From contig NZ_FCOA02000001.1 in the NCBI RefSeq assembly GCF_001544875.2, positions 434,001 through 498,000 on the forward strand: a stretch of DNA of 64,000 nt, given 5' to 3'. This document shows positions 18,905 through 28,538 of this stretch, piece by piece; positions within the stretch are counted from its first letter, which is position 1, and each line of letters starts with the position of its first letter. Under the pieces are notes generated by a model. The model was given only the letters and a program-made list of their open reading frames with translations, had not been told where the DNA came from and searched no databases. The stretch is from Caballeronia hypogeia (GTDB lineage Bacteria; Pseudomonadota; Gammaproteobacteria; Burkholderiales; Burkholderiaceae). The position numbers and the translations under genes were made by a program.

Positions 18905-19060
18905 CGGCGGGGCTCCTTCGCGGTTGGCGCCGTCCGTGCGGCGCGCTGGATGTAAAAAACAGGCGCGAGTGTACGGAGCAGGCTCTCGGGTGGCAAGCGA
19001 GCCGATATTACGACCGTTTGGCCGTCGTGCGCCCGCTACGCGTCGCGTCGTGGCGCCCAA

Positions 19061-20620
19061 TCACCCGCCGCGCGCCAGTTCGAACACCGCCACCGCGCTT
19101 TTCAGATGCTCGGCCTGATCGGCCATCGCGCCCGCAGCGGCGGCGGCCTGCTCCACCAGCGCCGCGTTCTGCTGCGTGACCTGATCCATCTGCGCGACCG
19201 CGCGGTTCACCTGTTCGATGCCCGCGCTCTGCTCGTGCGACGCCGACGAAATCTGCGCCATGATGTCGGTGACCCGCTGCACGGCCTGCGTCACTTCGGC
19301 CATCGTCGCGCCCGCACGCTCGGCCAGCGCCGCGCCGCTGTCCACGCGCGCCGTCGACGCCTCGATCAGTTCCTTGATCTCCTTCGCCGACATCGCGCTG
19401 CGTTGCGCGAGCGAGCGCACTTCGCCTGCGACCACCGCGAAGCCGCGCCCTTCCTCACCCGCGCGCGCGGCTTCCACGGCCGCGTTCAGCGCGAGGATAT
19501 TGGTCTGGAACGCGATGCCCTCGATCACGGCGATGATGTCCGTCATGCGCTTGGAGCCGGACGCCAGCTCGCGCATGTTGTCCACCACCTCGCCGACCAG
19601 CTCGCTGCCGCGCGCCGATACATCCGACGCGCCGCGCGCCAGGCCGCTCGCCTCGTCCGCATTGGTCGCGTTCTGGCGCACGGTCTGGGTGAGCTGCTCC
19701 ATGCTCGACGCGGTTTCCTCCAGCGACGCCGCCTGCTCCTCCGTGCGCTGCGAAAGGTCCGTATTGCCTTGCGCGATTTCCCGCGACGCGAACAGGATCG
19801 AATCGCTCGAATGACGGATGCCGCCGACGATATCCGCGAGCTTCGCGCTCATGTTGCCGAGGCTCGCGAGCATGCTGCTGTCGTCGCCGGGACGGGTGGC
19901 GATGCGCGCCGTCAGGTCGCCGCGCGCGATGCGATCGGCGATATCGGCCGCGTAAGCCGGCTCGCCGCCGAGCTGCGTCGAAAGACGCCGTCCGATCAGC
20001 ACCGCGAGCAGCGCGCCCGCGACGATCGCGCCGAACACGAAAGCGATCATCACGCTGCGCATCATTGCGTATTCCGACGCCGCGTCGTTGCGCGCCTCGG
20101 TCGCGCGCTTGCGCTTGAAGTCGGCGAGACGCTCGAGCGCCTCGCGGGCCTGCTCGCTCGCGGCGATCGCGCGCGCGACGAGCCCCATTTGATCGACGTC
20201 GATCGGCATCGCTTTCTTGCCCATCTGCATCAGCACGATGTCCTCCCACGCCGCAACGGACTTGTTCGCCGCGTCGTAGAGCGCGATGCCCTCGGCGGAG
20301 CGGATCGTCGGGCGCATGCGCTCGAACGCGCGGTGCATGCTGTCGAGCGAGCCCGCCATGCCTTCCTTGAGCTTTGTCTTGCCCGCGTCATCCGCGAAAG
20401 TCAGGTTGGCCGCGGCCAGATCGGTGTTGAGCTTGTGCTTGTTGACTTCCTCGACCCAGTACAGACCGTCCATGTGACGGTCGCCGATTTCCTCGATCAG
20501 CCCGTTCATCTTCGCCAGCGAAATCACGCCGGTGGCGCCCACGCCCGCGGTGAACAGGATCACCACCGCAAAAGACAGCAACAGCTTGTTGAGCACGGAC
20601 AGGCGGTCAAACCATTTCAT
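19061..20620 (-). CDS. Methyl-accepting chemotaxis protein
   Basis: 519 residues. TM1 is at about 11-32, followed by a periplasmic four-helix-bundle type sensor (about 33-190), TM2 (about 191-212, [21 protein letters not shown]), HAMP (about 213-268) and a long coiled-coil signalling domain. The hairpin tip has the usual [21 protein letters not shown]. There is no C-terminal NWETF-like CheR/CheB tether. The ligand is unknown. A FliA-like promoter upstream would link it to the flagellar regulon. Confidence 0.94.
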   Translation of the reverse strand: MKWFDRLSVLNKLLLSFAVVILFTAGVGATGVISLAKMNGLIEEIGDRHMDGLYWVEEVNKHKLNTDLAAANLTFADDAGKTKLKEGMAGSLDSMHRAFERMRPTIRSAEGIALYDAANKSVAAWEDIVLMQMGKKAMPIDVDQMGLVARAIAASEQAREALERLADFKRKRATEARNDAASEYAMMRSVMIAFVFGAIVAGALLAVLIGRRLSTQLGGEPAYAADIADRIARGDLTARIATRPGDDSSMLASLGNMSAKLADIVGGIRHSSDSILFASREIAQGNTDLSQRTEEQAASLEETASSMEQLTQTVRQNATNADEASGLARGASDVSARGSELVGEVVDNMRELASGSKRMTDIIAVIEGIAFQTNILALNAAVEAARAGEEGRGFAVVAGEVRSLAQRSAMSAKEIKELIEASTARVDSGAALAERAGATMAEVTQAVQRVTDIMAQISSASHEQSAGIEQVNRAVAQMDQVTQQNAALVEQAAAAAGAMADQAEHLKSAVAVFELARGG

Positions 20621-20747
20621 CGATGTCTCCTCTCGTCGGCCGGGCGCGGTAATTCATCGCCGCGCCCGGTCGCACGCAAAAGCCGGCGCCCCGCAGACGA
20701 CGCCCGCGGACAGCGCGATGCGAACCTTGGTTCGCGCACAGAGTGGC

Positions 20748-20775
20748 TTTACGGCGCTCGATTCGACTTTCTTGA
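20748..20775 (-). promoter_or_regulatory. Possible FliA (sigma-28) promoter of the chemoreceptor gene
   Basis: On the minus strand, TCAAGAAA, 12 bases, then GCCGTAAA. The sigma-28 consensus is TAAAGTTT-N11-GCCGATAA, and the -10 agrees at six of eight positions. It lies about 128 bases before the start codon. Chemoreceptor genes are often in this regulon. Confidence 0.4.
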
Positions 20776-20917
20776 GCGCGTATGAGGGAGATAACGTCGT
20801 GCGGATGAGCGTTGAAATATCCGCGTAAGAAGTCCGAAAGAGCGGACGAAAGAAAGCTGCCAAAAAGCAGACAAAGTAAGGAGATTCTTAATTGGGAGTT
20901 TTCTTATATGGCCGATC

Positions 20918-21026
20918 CGCCCTGCAACGTATTCTGTTCATGTGCGTGTTCCATGTAGTAGCACATGTAGTCGTTGCAACTCTCCGATTTCCGCCCTTGG
21001 CACCCGGCTTGGGCGGTTCTTTTTTT
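20918..21026 (+). ncRNA. Candidate structured small RNA with intrinsic terminator
   Basis: In the 515-base gap between two minus-strand genes, the plus strand has nested perfect stems TGCAACG (20923-20929) / CGTTGCA (20972-20978) enclosing CATGTGC (20939-20945) / GCACATG (20961-20967). They are followed by a terminator hairpin CCGCCC (20991-20996) / GGGCGG (21011-21016) and a T-rich tract to 21026. No plus-strand reading frame ends here, so the terminator needs another explanation. TTATAT at 20904-20909 could be a -10 box, but no good -35 is seen, so the 5' end is approximate. Confidence 0.55.
20991..21026 (+). terminator. Orphan rho-independent terminator
   Basis: CCGCCC / GGGCGG stem with a 14-base loop, then TTCTTTTTTT. 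It is oriented against both flanking genes. Confidence 0.65.
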
Positions 21027-21135
21027 GGGGCTTCGGTTTTCGCGCTCCAGCGCGCCGGCAAGCCTGCCGGTCACTGCTCAAATCCCATCTTCGAACATCG
21101 CGCGCAGCCGCGAACGCCCCGCGCGCGAATCCGCG

Positions 21136-21678
21136 TCACTGTCGAACCGGCTTCTTCGCCAGCTTGCGTTGCAGCGTGCGCCGATGCATGTTGAGCGCGC
21201 GCGCCGTCGCCGAAATATTGCCGTTGTTCTCGGCGAGCGCTCGCTGAATGTGCTCCCATTCGAGCCGCGCGACGGACAGCAAAGTCGGGTTCTCGATCGC
21301 CTCCTCGGCTGTCTGCTCGCTCGCCTGCTCGTGAAGCGCGGCGAGAATCGTCTCGACGTTGGCCGGCTTCGCGAGGTAATTGTCCGCGCCGTCTTTCACC
21401 GCCTGCACCGCCGTCGCGATGCTCGCGTAGCCGGTCAGCACGAGAATGCGCGCGTCGGGCTGCAGATCGCGCAGCGGCGCGACGAGCCGCAGGCCGGAAT
21501 CGTTGCCCAGATGCAGGTCGACCGTGATCTGGCCGAACTTCTGCTGGTTGGCGAGCTTCAGCGCTTCGTCGGCGTCGTGCGCCTGGAGCGGCGTGTAGCC
21601 GCGCCGCGTGAGGCCCCGGGCGAGAATGCCGGAAAAGACTTCATCGTCGTCGATGATCAGAAAGTTCATATCGCTCAT
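21136..21678 (-). CDS. regA: RegA/PrrA/ActR-type response regulator
   Basis: 180 residues. Receiver domain (residues 4-118) with the acidic pocket IIDDDE, phospho-acceptor Asp in ITVDLHLGND and Lys in YLAKPANVE. It is followed by a Fis-type helix-turn-helix at the end (GNISATARALNMHRRTLQRKLAKKP), the diagnostic RegA/PrrA/ActR recognition helix. It controls redox-responsive genes (respiration, carbon and nitrogen metabolism) together with the RegB-type kinase encoded just upstream (44-base gap). In Burkholderia-like bacteria such pairs may be called RoxR/RoxS. Confidence 0.9.
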   Translation of the reverse strand: MSDMNFLIIDDDEVFSGILARGLTRRGYTPLQAHDADEALKLANQQKFGQITVDLHLGNDSGLRLVAPLRDLQPDARILVLTGYASIATAVQAVKDGADNYLAKPANVETILAALHEQASEQTAEEAIENPTLLSVARLEWEHIQRALAENNGNISATARALNMHRRTLQRKLAKKPVRQ

Positions 21679-21722
21679 GTTTTTTTCTCCGTAGTACCGC
21701 TGTGGTGCGCCCGGGTTCGAGT

Positions 21723-23021
21723 TCAGGCCGCGCCGCTTCGTTCAGTCCTGGCCTGCGACGCCTGCGCCGCGACCGCGCCGCGGTTCGGCAGACGCAACAC
21801 CGCGCACGTGCCGCGCGGCTTGCCGTCGATGAGCTCGATCGAGCCGGAAAGCCGCGCCGCCGCCGCGAACGCCAGATACAGGCCGACGCCGTGGCCGCCC
21901 TGTGTGCTGTCGACCGGCCCCGCGCCGAGCGTGCCGCGCAGCGCGGCCGGAATGCCCGGGCCGCGGTCGCACACGTCCAGGCGCACGCAATCCGTGCCGT
22001 CGATGTTTTCCACCGACGCCTGCAAGGTCACCGATTCACTGCTCGCGCGCGCCGCGTTGTCGAGCAGGATCGTCAGAATCTGGCCGACGGCCACGGCGTC
22101 GTCGATCGACGCGTCGGCGGGCATCGAGGCGATCTTCGCGAACTTCACCTGCGGATGCCGCAGCCGCCATTGCTCGATGAAGCTCGTGAGCCATTCGTCG
22201 AGCGGCTGGCGGCTCGACGGCCCCGTCGCGCGGCTGCGCAGACGCGCGAGCGCCGAGGTGCAGAGCGCCATTTGCTGCTCGAGCAGTTCGAAATCGGCCG
22301 CGTAGGGCGCGAGGTTCTTGTCGTGTGCCGCGGAGTCGCGCAATTCTTCGGACAGCATCGCGATGGTGGAGAGCGGCGTGCCCATCTCGTGCGCGACGGT
22401 CGCCGCCTGCACGCCGAGCGCGACCGCGCGTTCGTCGCGCAGATGACGCTGCTGGGCGTCGGCGAGCGCGGCGTCGCGCACGCGCAGCGCACGCGACATG
22501 CGCGCGACGAACCAGCCGATCAGCCCGACGCTCACCATGAAGTTGACCCACAGGCCGGTGCGGAAATAATCGAAGAGATTGGCCGGATTCTCGATATTGA
22601 GCGGCACGAAGTTGTAGCTGAGCAGCGCGTAGCAGGCGACGGCGAAAAGCGCGAGGCAGGCCATCATGGTCCACGGCAGCACGGCGGCGGCGATTGCAAG
22701 CGAAGGCAGATAGAGCGTGACGAACGGATTGGTCGCGCCGCCCGAGAGGAACAGCAGCGCCGAGAGCGCGCCCAGGTCGACGAGCATCTGGCCGAACAAC
22801 TCGGAATTCGTCTCCTGCCGCGCCCGCGCGACGCGCAACCAGGTGAGGCCGTTGAAGATCATTTCGAGCGCGACGACGAGGAGCATCGCGGGAAGCGGAA
22901 GCTTCGCTCCGAAGAAAATTTGCACGACAGCGATGGTCGTCAACTGGCCGATGATCGCGAGCGAGCGAAGCCAGAAGAGATGGCCGAGATTGACGCGTCC
23001 GGTGTTGGTTATGCGATGCAT
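21723..23021 (-). CDS. regB: RegB/PrrB-type redox sensor histidine kinase
   Basis: 432 residues from the ATG at 23021 (MHRITNTGRVNLGHLFWLR). Six membrane helices cover residues about 12-185. The quinone-binding GGxxNPF motif of RegB is present as GGATNPF at residues 94-100. The H-box is VAHEMGTPLSTIAM with His211. Cys254 lies 43 residues after it in EQQMALCTSA, matching the redox-active Cys of RegB (LRSQVDRC context). The HATPase follows (LDNAAR, DRGPGI, GGHGVGLYLA). It senses the quinone pool or redox state and phosphorylates RegA. Confidence 0.9.
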   Translation of the reverse strand: MHRITNTGRVNLGHLFWLRSLAIIGQLTTIAVVQIFFGAKLPLPAMLLVVALEMIFNGLTWLRVARARQETNSELFGQMLVDLGALSALLFLSGGATNPFVTLYLPSLAIAAAVLPWTMMACLALFAVACYALLSYNFVPLNIENPANLFDYFRTGLWVNFMVSVGLIGWFVARMSRALRVRDAALADAQQRHLRDERAVALGVQAATVAHEMGTPLSTIAMLSEELRDSAAHDKNLAPYAADFELLEQQMALCTSALARLRSRATGPSSRQPLDEWLTSFIEQWRLRHPQVKFAKIASMPADASIDDAVAVGQILTILLDNAARASSESVTLQASVENIDGTDCVRLDVCDRGPGIPAALRGTLGAGPVDSTQGGHGVGLYLAFAAAARLSGSIELIDGKPRGTCAVLRLPNRGAVAAQASQARTERSGAA

Positions 23022-23147
23022 CTGGTTGAGTGCCCTGTCGGCGCGCGGCGCGCCCGATGCGACATTATCCCGCTTGCATCGGGCCTGCTGCGGCATCTGG
23101 CGCGATTTGTCGCACCCGATGTCGCGGACGGCACGGCATGCGGTCTG

Positions 23148-23369
23148 CTAATCCGGATCGGCGACGCGCGCGATCTCCGCCGCGAGGCACGCCGGGCACA
23201 GGCAGCTTTCGTCCGCGCGCAGACGTTCGAGCGGCAACGCAGACATTCCGGCGCACCAGCAGGTCGAATCGCCTGCGCGCGCGCCGCAGCGAAACGGCGC
23301 GCCGCATCGCGCGCATTTTTGCGTCGCCGCGGTGCTGGCCATTTTTGTTTCAGGGGAATCGTTCATCAT
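23148..23369 (-). CDS. Small cysteine-rich CWC-type protein
   Basis: About 74 residues, start uncertain (23369 or 23366; further in-frame ATGs exist). Ten cysteines are arranged as CARCGAPFRCGARAGDSTCWC and, near the C-terminus, CLCPACL, which matches the Cys_rich_CWC family (pattern CxxCGxxFxCG...CWC...CLCxxCL), a presumed metal-binding small protein of unknown role. It lies just upstream of regB on the same strand, 126 bases away, and diverges from argB. Confidence 0.75.
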   Translation of the reverse strand: MMNDSPETKMASTAATQKCARCGAPFRCGARAGDSTCWCAGMSALPLERLRADESCLCPACLAAEIARVADPD

Positions 23370-23396
23370 CCTGTCATCAATCCGCCCGAACGATGA

Positions 23397-24413
<1,017 letters not shown>

Positions 24414-24430
24414 GCTTGTCCCCGCCTCTC

Positions 24431-24456
24431 AAACGCCCGCCGCCGCGCGGGCGTTT
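24431..24456 (+). terminator. Terminator after argB
   Basis: Perfect stem AAACGCCCGC / GCGGGCGTTT followed by TT, 18 bases after the argB stop. Confidence 0.85.
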
Positions 24457-24462
24457 TTCCGT

Positions 24463-25221
24463 GTGAATAACTACGTGACCACGCATCGTCCGTCCCCCCA
24501 GCGCCGCGTGAAACCGAACGGCCCCGTCTGGCTCTTCGATCTCGACAACACGCTGCATCACGCGTCGCACGCCATTTTTCCGGCGATCAACCGCGGCATG
24601 ACCGAGTACATCATGGATCGCCTGAACGTCGATGTCGACGAGGCGAACCGGCTGCGCGTGGGCTACACGGTGCGTTACGGCGCGACGCTGCTCGGGCTCG
24701 TGAAGCATCACGGCGTCGATCCGGCCGACTTCCTGCGCGTGGTGCACACCTTCGCCGATCTGCCTTCGATGGTGCGCGCCGAGCGCGGCCTCACGCGCAT
24801 CCTGCGCGCGCTGCCCGGACGCAAGATCGTGCTCACGAACGCGCCGACGCTCTACGCGCGCAGCGTGCTCGCTGAGCTGGGCATCGCGAAGCTGTTCGAG
24901 CGCGTGATCGCGATCGAGGACATGCGCGAGGGCAATCGCTGGCGCGCCAAGCCCGACGCGCCCATGCTGCGCCGGACCATGCGCCGCGCGAACGTGCGCC
25001 TGCAGGACGCAATTCTCGTCGAGGACACGCGCGGGCATCTGAAGAGCTATCGGCGGCTGGGGATTCGCACGGTGTGGATCGTCGGGCATCTGCCGGTCGC
25101 GAAGACGTCGGGCGGCGGCTTGTCGGCGCGCAAGCCGGGCGCCGGGCGGCCGCATTACGTGGATCGCACGGTGCGTTCGCTGCGCGCGCTGACGCTCGGC
25201 ATGCGCGGCGGCAAGCTGTAG
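24463..25221 (+). CDS. HAD-family pyrimidine 5'-nucleotidase
   Basis: 252 residues if started at GTG 24463; a shorter GTG start at 24508 just before PNGPVWLFDLDNTL is possible. HAD motif I FDLDNTLHHAS (first Asp is the nucleophile), motif II VLTNAP, motif III/IV RAKPDAP and ILVEDTRGHLKSYRRLG. This is the YjjG/Phm8-SDT1-like branch that dephosphorylates pyrimidine nucleoside monophosphates. It has an Arg/Gly-rich C-terminus. The start lies very close after the argB terminator, so it may have a leaderless or short-leader transcript. No slmA gene follows it here. Confidence 0.85.
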   Translation: MNNYVTTHRPSPQRRVKPNGPVWLFDLDNTLHHASHAIFPAINRGMTEYIMDRLNVDVDEANRLRVGYTVRYGATLLGLVKHHGVDPADFLRVVHTFADLPSMVRAERGLTRILRALPGRKIVLTNAPTLYARSVLAELGIAKLFERVIAIEDMREGNRWRAKPDAPMLRRTMRRANVRLQDAILVEDTRGHLKSYRRLGIRTVWIVGHLPVAKTSGGGLSARKPGAGRPHYVDRTVRSLRALTLGMRGGKL

Positions 25222-25234
25222 CGTGCCCGCCGGT

Positions 25235-25265
25235 TTGGCGGATTTATGACGTTTTCCGCTATACT
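25235..25265 (+). promoter_or_regulatory. Putative sigma-70 promoter of metX
   Basis: TTGGCG and TATACT boxes separated by 19 bases. Transcription would start near 25272, giving a leader of about 180 bases that begins just before the SAM-II-like element. Confidence 0.45.
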
Positions 25266-25295
25266 TCAGCGCTAACGAGATTTCTCGAACATCAA

Positions 25296-25381
25296 CGACG
25301 CGCCGATTTGCTGACTCGATTGCGGGCGCGCGAACCCCAGTGCTTTCTGGCTGGCGTTCACTATAAATGCGGCTAAAGAGG
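25296..25381 (+). ncRNA. SAM-II-like (metA/metX class) riboswitch aptamer
   Basis: The leader matches by eye the conserved parts of SAM-II aptamers. These are P1 GCGC (25300-25303) followed by GATTTG, a CGATTGC then GCGC (25326-25329) closing arm, and the 3' signature ATAAATGCGGCTAAAGAGG (25363-25381) carrying the near-invariant GCTAAA. About 33 extra bases sit between the P1 arm and this signature, including the small hairpin CCAG-TGCTTT-CTGG, so this would be an extended-loop version. SAM-II binds S-adenosylmethionine and represses translation. Its location in front of metX fits exactly. Confidence 0.82.
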
Positions 25382-25450
25382 TCGTCAGCCGCGCTCAGTC
25401 CCTTCTGGCAGCGCATCGCCGACACCGTTTAGCCGCTTGCTCAAAGGCGG
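25369..25450 (+). promoter_or_regulatory. Probable riboswitch expression platform with competing helices
   Basis: GCGGCTAAA (25369-25377), part of the aptamer's 3' arm, is perfectly complementary to TTTAGCCGC at 25428-25436 (9 bp). Its first six bases also complement AGCCGC at 25387-25392. CCGC at 25433-25436 can in turn pair with GCGG at 25447-25450, within the metX ribosome site (AAAGGCGG). These exclusive pairings could carry the ligand signal to the start codon 75 bases downstream of the aptamer. Confidence 0.5.
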
Positions 25451-25455
25451 AATGA

Positions 25456-26601
25456 ATGGAATCGATCGGCATCGTCACTCCCCAAACACTGCGCTTCACC
25501 GAGCCGCTCGCGATGCAGAACGGTTCGTCGCTCGGCGAATACGAACTCGTCGTCGAGACCTACGGCGAGCTCAACGCCGCGCGCTCGAACGCCGTGCTCG
25601 TGTGTCACGCGCTCAACGCCTCGCACCACGTCGCGGGCATCCACGCCGATAACCCGAAGAACGTCGGCTGGTGGGACAACATGGTCGGCCCCGGCAAACC
25701 GCTCGACACCAATCGCTTCTTCGTCATCGGCGTGAACAATCTCGGCTCGTGCTTCGGCTCGACGGGACCGATGAGCATCGACCGCGCGACCGGCAAACCG
25801 TATGGCGCGAGCTTTCCCGTCGTCACGGTGGAAGACTGGGTGAACGCGCAGGCGCGGCTCGCGGACCGCTTCGGCATAGAGCGCTTCGCCGCCGTGATGG
25901 GCGGGAGCCTCGGCGGCATGCAGGCGCTCGCGTGGAGCATGATGTATCCGGAGCGGCTCGCGCATTGCATCGTGGTGGCGTCCACGCCCAAGCTCTCGGC
26001 GCAGAACATCGCGTTCAACGAAACGGCGCGCTCCGCGATCCTCTCCGATCCCGACTTCCACGGCGGCGACTACTACGCGCACGGCGTGAAGCCGCGGCGC
26101 GGCCTGCGCGTCGCGCGCATGATCGGCCACATCACGTATCTGTCGGACGACGACATGGCCGTGAAGTTCGGCCGCGCGCTGCGCCGTGCCGAAGGCGCGC
26201 TCGATGCGTACAACTTCAGCTTCGACGTCGAATTCGAAGTGGAGTCGTATCTGCGCTATCAGGCGGACAAGTTCGCCGAATACTTCGACGCGAACACGTA
26301 TCTGCTGATCACGCGCGCGCTCGATTATTTCGATCCCGCGAAGGCGTTCGATGGCGATCTCACGAAGGCGCTCGCCAATACATCGGCGAAATATCTGATC
26401 ACGAGTTTCACGACCGACTGGCGTTTCGCACCGGCGCGCTCGCGCGAGATCGCGAAGGCGCTGCTCGACAACAAGCGCACCGTGAGCTACGCGGAGATCG
26501 ACGCGCCGCACGGCCACGACGCCTTCCTGCTCGACGACGCGCGTTATCACAACCTGATGCGCGCCTACTACGAACGCATTGCCACGGAGATCGGCGCATG
26601 A
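25456..26601 (+). CDS. metX: Homoserine O-acyltransferase
   Basis: 381 residues, alpha/beta-hydrolase fold. It activates homoserine with acetyl-CoA or succinyl-CoA in methionine biosynthesis. Nucleophile Ser in [13 protein letters not shown] (about residue 153), catalytic Asp/His region at the C-terminus ([13 protein letters not shown]), and [12 protein letters not shown]. Start 25456 lies 5 bases after AAAGGCGG; an out-of-frame ATG at 25452 precedes it. Many betaproteobacterial MetX enzymes prefer succinyl-CoA, and I cannot decide the donor by eye. The stop overlaps the metW start (ATGA). Expression is probably repressed by SAM through the upstream riboswitch. Confidence 0.96.
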   Translation: MESIGIVTPQTLRFTEPLAMQNGSSLGEYELVVETYGELNAARSNAVLVCHALNASHHVAGIHADNPKNVGWWDNMVGPGKPLDTNRFFVIGVNNLGSCFGSTGPMSIDRATGKPYGASFPVVTVEDWVNAQARLADRFGIERFAAVMGGSLGGMQALAWSMMYPERLAHCIVVASTPKLSAQNIAFNETARSAILSDPDFHGGDYYAHGVKPRRGLRVARMIGHITYLSDDDMAVKFGRALRRAEGALDAYNFSFDVEFEVESYLRYQADKFAEYFDANTYLLITRALDYFDPAKAFDGDLTKALANTSAKYLITSFTTDWRFAPARSREIAKALLDNKRTVSYAEIDAPHGHDAFLLDDARYHNLMRAYYERIATEIGA

Positions 26602-27206
26602 ACCAGCACACACTCGATTCCCTCGCGCTGCGCTCGGACTTTCGCGCAATCGCCCGCTGGGTCGAACCGCGCTCGACTGTGCTCGATCTCGGCTGCGGCG
26701 ACGGTTCGCTGCTCTCGCTTCTGGGCGAAGAGCTCGAAGTGGCGGGCTACGGCATCGAGATCAACGACGCCGGCGTGCTCGCGTGCGCCCAGAAAGGCGT
26801 GAACGTGATCCAGCAGAATCTCGAAGACGGACTGCGGCTTTTCGAAGACGACAGCTTCGACTTCGCGATCCTCTCGCAGACCCTGCAGACGATTCACCAG
26901 ACCGCGGCGATCCTGCGCGAGACGGTGCGCGTCGGACGCCAATGCATCGTGTCGTTTCCGAATTTCGGTTACTGGCAGCATCGGCTGTCGGTGATTCAGG
27001 GGCGCATGCCGGTGTCGAAATCGCTGCCTTATCAATGGCACAACACGCCGAACGTGCGCGTGCTGACCATCAAGGATTTCGAGGCGCTCGCGCCGGAAGT
27101 GGGCATCGAGATTCTGGATCGCGTGGTTCTGCACGACGGGCAGGCCATCCGTTGGGGCGAGAACTGGCGTGGTAGTCTTGCGGTCTATCGCGTGAAGCGC
27201 CGGTAA
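26598..27206 (+). CDS. metW: Methionine biosynthesis protein MetW
   Basis: 202 residues from the ATG overlapping the metX stop. It has a methyltransferase-like fold with [15 protein letters not shown] (motif I), GYGIEIND and [16 protein letters not shown], then [14 protein letters not shown], all typical of MetW. MetW accompanies MetX in many proteobacteria and is needed for homoserine acylation activity in some of them. No separate methyl transfer substrate is established. Translational coupling to metX implies a fixed stoichiometry. Confidence 0.95.
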   Translation: MNQHTLDSLALRSDFRAIARWVEPRSTVLDLGCGDGSLLSLLGEELEVAGYGIEINDAGVLACAQKGVNVIQQNLEDGLRLFEDDSFDFAILSQTLQTIHQTAAILRETVRVGRQCIVSFPNFGYWQHRLSVIQGRMPVSKSLPYQWHNTPNVRVLTIKDFEALAPEVGIEILDRVVLHDGQAIRWGENWRGSLAVYRVKRR

Positions 27207-27251
27207 CGATTGCCGGTGCGCTCACGCATCGACAACTCCCCGTTATACGAC

Positions 27252-28538
27252 ATGCCCGATACGCCACACGAGGCGCCCGCTCTAACTGCACACGAAGATC
27301 ATCCCGGATGGCGCGCGTTTCTCAACAAGCGCATCCTCATTTGCGTTTTTCTCGGCTTCACGTCGGGATTGCCGCTCTTCACGCTTTATAGCCTGTTGCA
27401 GGCGTGGCTCACGACCGCGCATGTCAACGTCAAGGACATCGGCCTGTTCGCGCTGATCGGACTTCCCTACACCTGGAAGTTCGTCTGGTCGCCGCTGATG
27501 GACCGCTACATTCCGCGCTTTCCCGGCTGGAGTCCGGGACGGCGGCGCGGCTGGATGTTCGCCACGCAAGTGCTCGTGATGGTGGCCATCGGATCGTTCG
27601 GGTTCTTCTCGCCTGAACAGAACCTGTGGGCCGTCGCGGCGGTGGCCGCCCTCGTCGCGTTCTTTAGCGCGAGCCAGGATATCGTCATCGATGCTTACAG
27701 GCGCGAGTTGCTCGCCGATACCGAACAAGGTCTCGGCAACGCGGTGCACGTGAATGCGTACAAGGTTGCGGGACTCGTGCCCGGCTCGCTATCGCTGATT
27801 CTCGCGAGCTTCCTGCCGTGGAAGACCGTGTTTCTGATCACCGCCGCGTTCATGCTGCCGGGTCTCATCATGACGCTCGTCGTCAAGGAGCCCGAGCTTC
27901 ACGGCGCGCCGCCCAAGAGTCTGCGCGAGGCGATCGTCGAGCCGTTTCACGAGTTCGTCACACGCGACGGCTGGCGCGCGGCGCTGCTCGTGCTCGGCTT
28001 CATCTTCCTGTACAAGCTCGGCGACACGATGGCGACCGCGCTCGCGACAAAATTTTTCATCGACGTCGGATTCTCGCTCGCGCAGATCGGCGTGATCGCG
28101 AAGGCGGTCGCGTTCTGGGCGAGCATCGCGGGCGGCTTGCTGGGCGGCATCGCGCTGGTGAAGATCGGCATTGCGCGCGGGCTGTGGATCTTCGGTTTTC
28201 TGCAGATCATCGCGACGCTCGGCTTTGCATGGCTCGCGAAGATCGGACCTTCGCCGCTCGCGCTCGGCGTGCTGTACGGCTTCGAAACCTTCGCGACAGG
28301 ACTCACGCTCGCCACCTTCACCGCATACATCGCGAGCACCACGGACCCGCGCTACACCGCGACGCAATTCGCGCTCTTCACGAGCCTGGCTGCCGTGCCG
28401 CGCACGTTAGCGGCGGCGGGCAGCGGCTATATCGTCTCTGAAACGGGATGGTTTCCGTACTTCCTGATCTGCGTCGCGCTGTCGATACCGGGCATGTTAC
28501 TGTTGCCGAAAATCGCGCCCTGGAGAACTCAACGATGA
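27252..28538 (+). CDS. ampG: AmpG-family muropeptide permease (MFS)
   Basis: 428 residues from MPDTPHEAPALTAHEDHPGW; 27210 is a further upstream start. Twelve hydrophobic segments, MFS type. AmpG features include GFTSGLPLFTLYSLLQAWL, LPYTWKFVWSPLMDRY, FFSASQDIVIDAYRRELL and FYKLGD-like LYKLGDTMATAL. AmpG imports GlcNAc-anhydroMurNAc peptides for peptidoglycan recycling and, in many species, sets AmpC induction. The gene overlaps the following peptidase gene by 4 bases (ATGA). Confidence 0.88.
   Translation: MPDTPHEAPALTAHEDHPGWRAFLNKRILICVFLGFTSGLPLFTLYSLLQAWLTTAHVNVKDIGLFALIGLPYTWKFVWSPLMDRYIPRFPGWSPGRRRGWMFATQVLVMVAIGSFGFFSPEQNLWAVAAVAALVAFFSASQDIVIDAYRRELLADTEQGLGNAVHVNAYKVAGLVPGSLSLILASFLPWKTVFLITAAFMLPGLIMTLVVKEPELHGAPPKSLREAIVEPFHEFVTRDGWRAALLVLGFIFLYKLGDTMATALATKFFIDVGFSLAQIGVIAKAVAFWASIAGGLLGGIALVKIGIARGLWIFGFLQIIATLGFAWLAKIGPSPLALGVLYGFETFATGLTLATFTAYIASTTDPRYTATQFALFTSLAAVPRTLAAAGSGYIVSETGWFPYFLICVALSIPGMLLLPKIAPWRTQR

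Noticed and set aside
17552..18955. 467-codon plus-strand frame opposite the permease
   Set aside because: Extremely Arg/His/Asp-rich translation is the reverse complement of membrane helices, not a protein.
20997..21014. Sigma-54-like TTGGCAC-CCGGC-TTGGG within the intergenic region
   Set aside because: It resembles TGGCAC-N5-TTGC, but the -12 element is TTGG, it lies inside a terminator stem-loop and no plus-strand gene follows.
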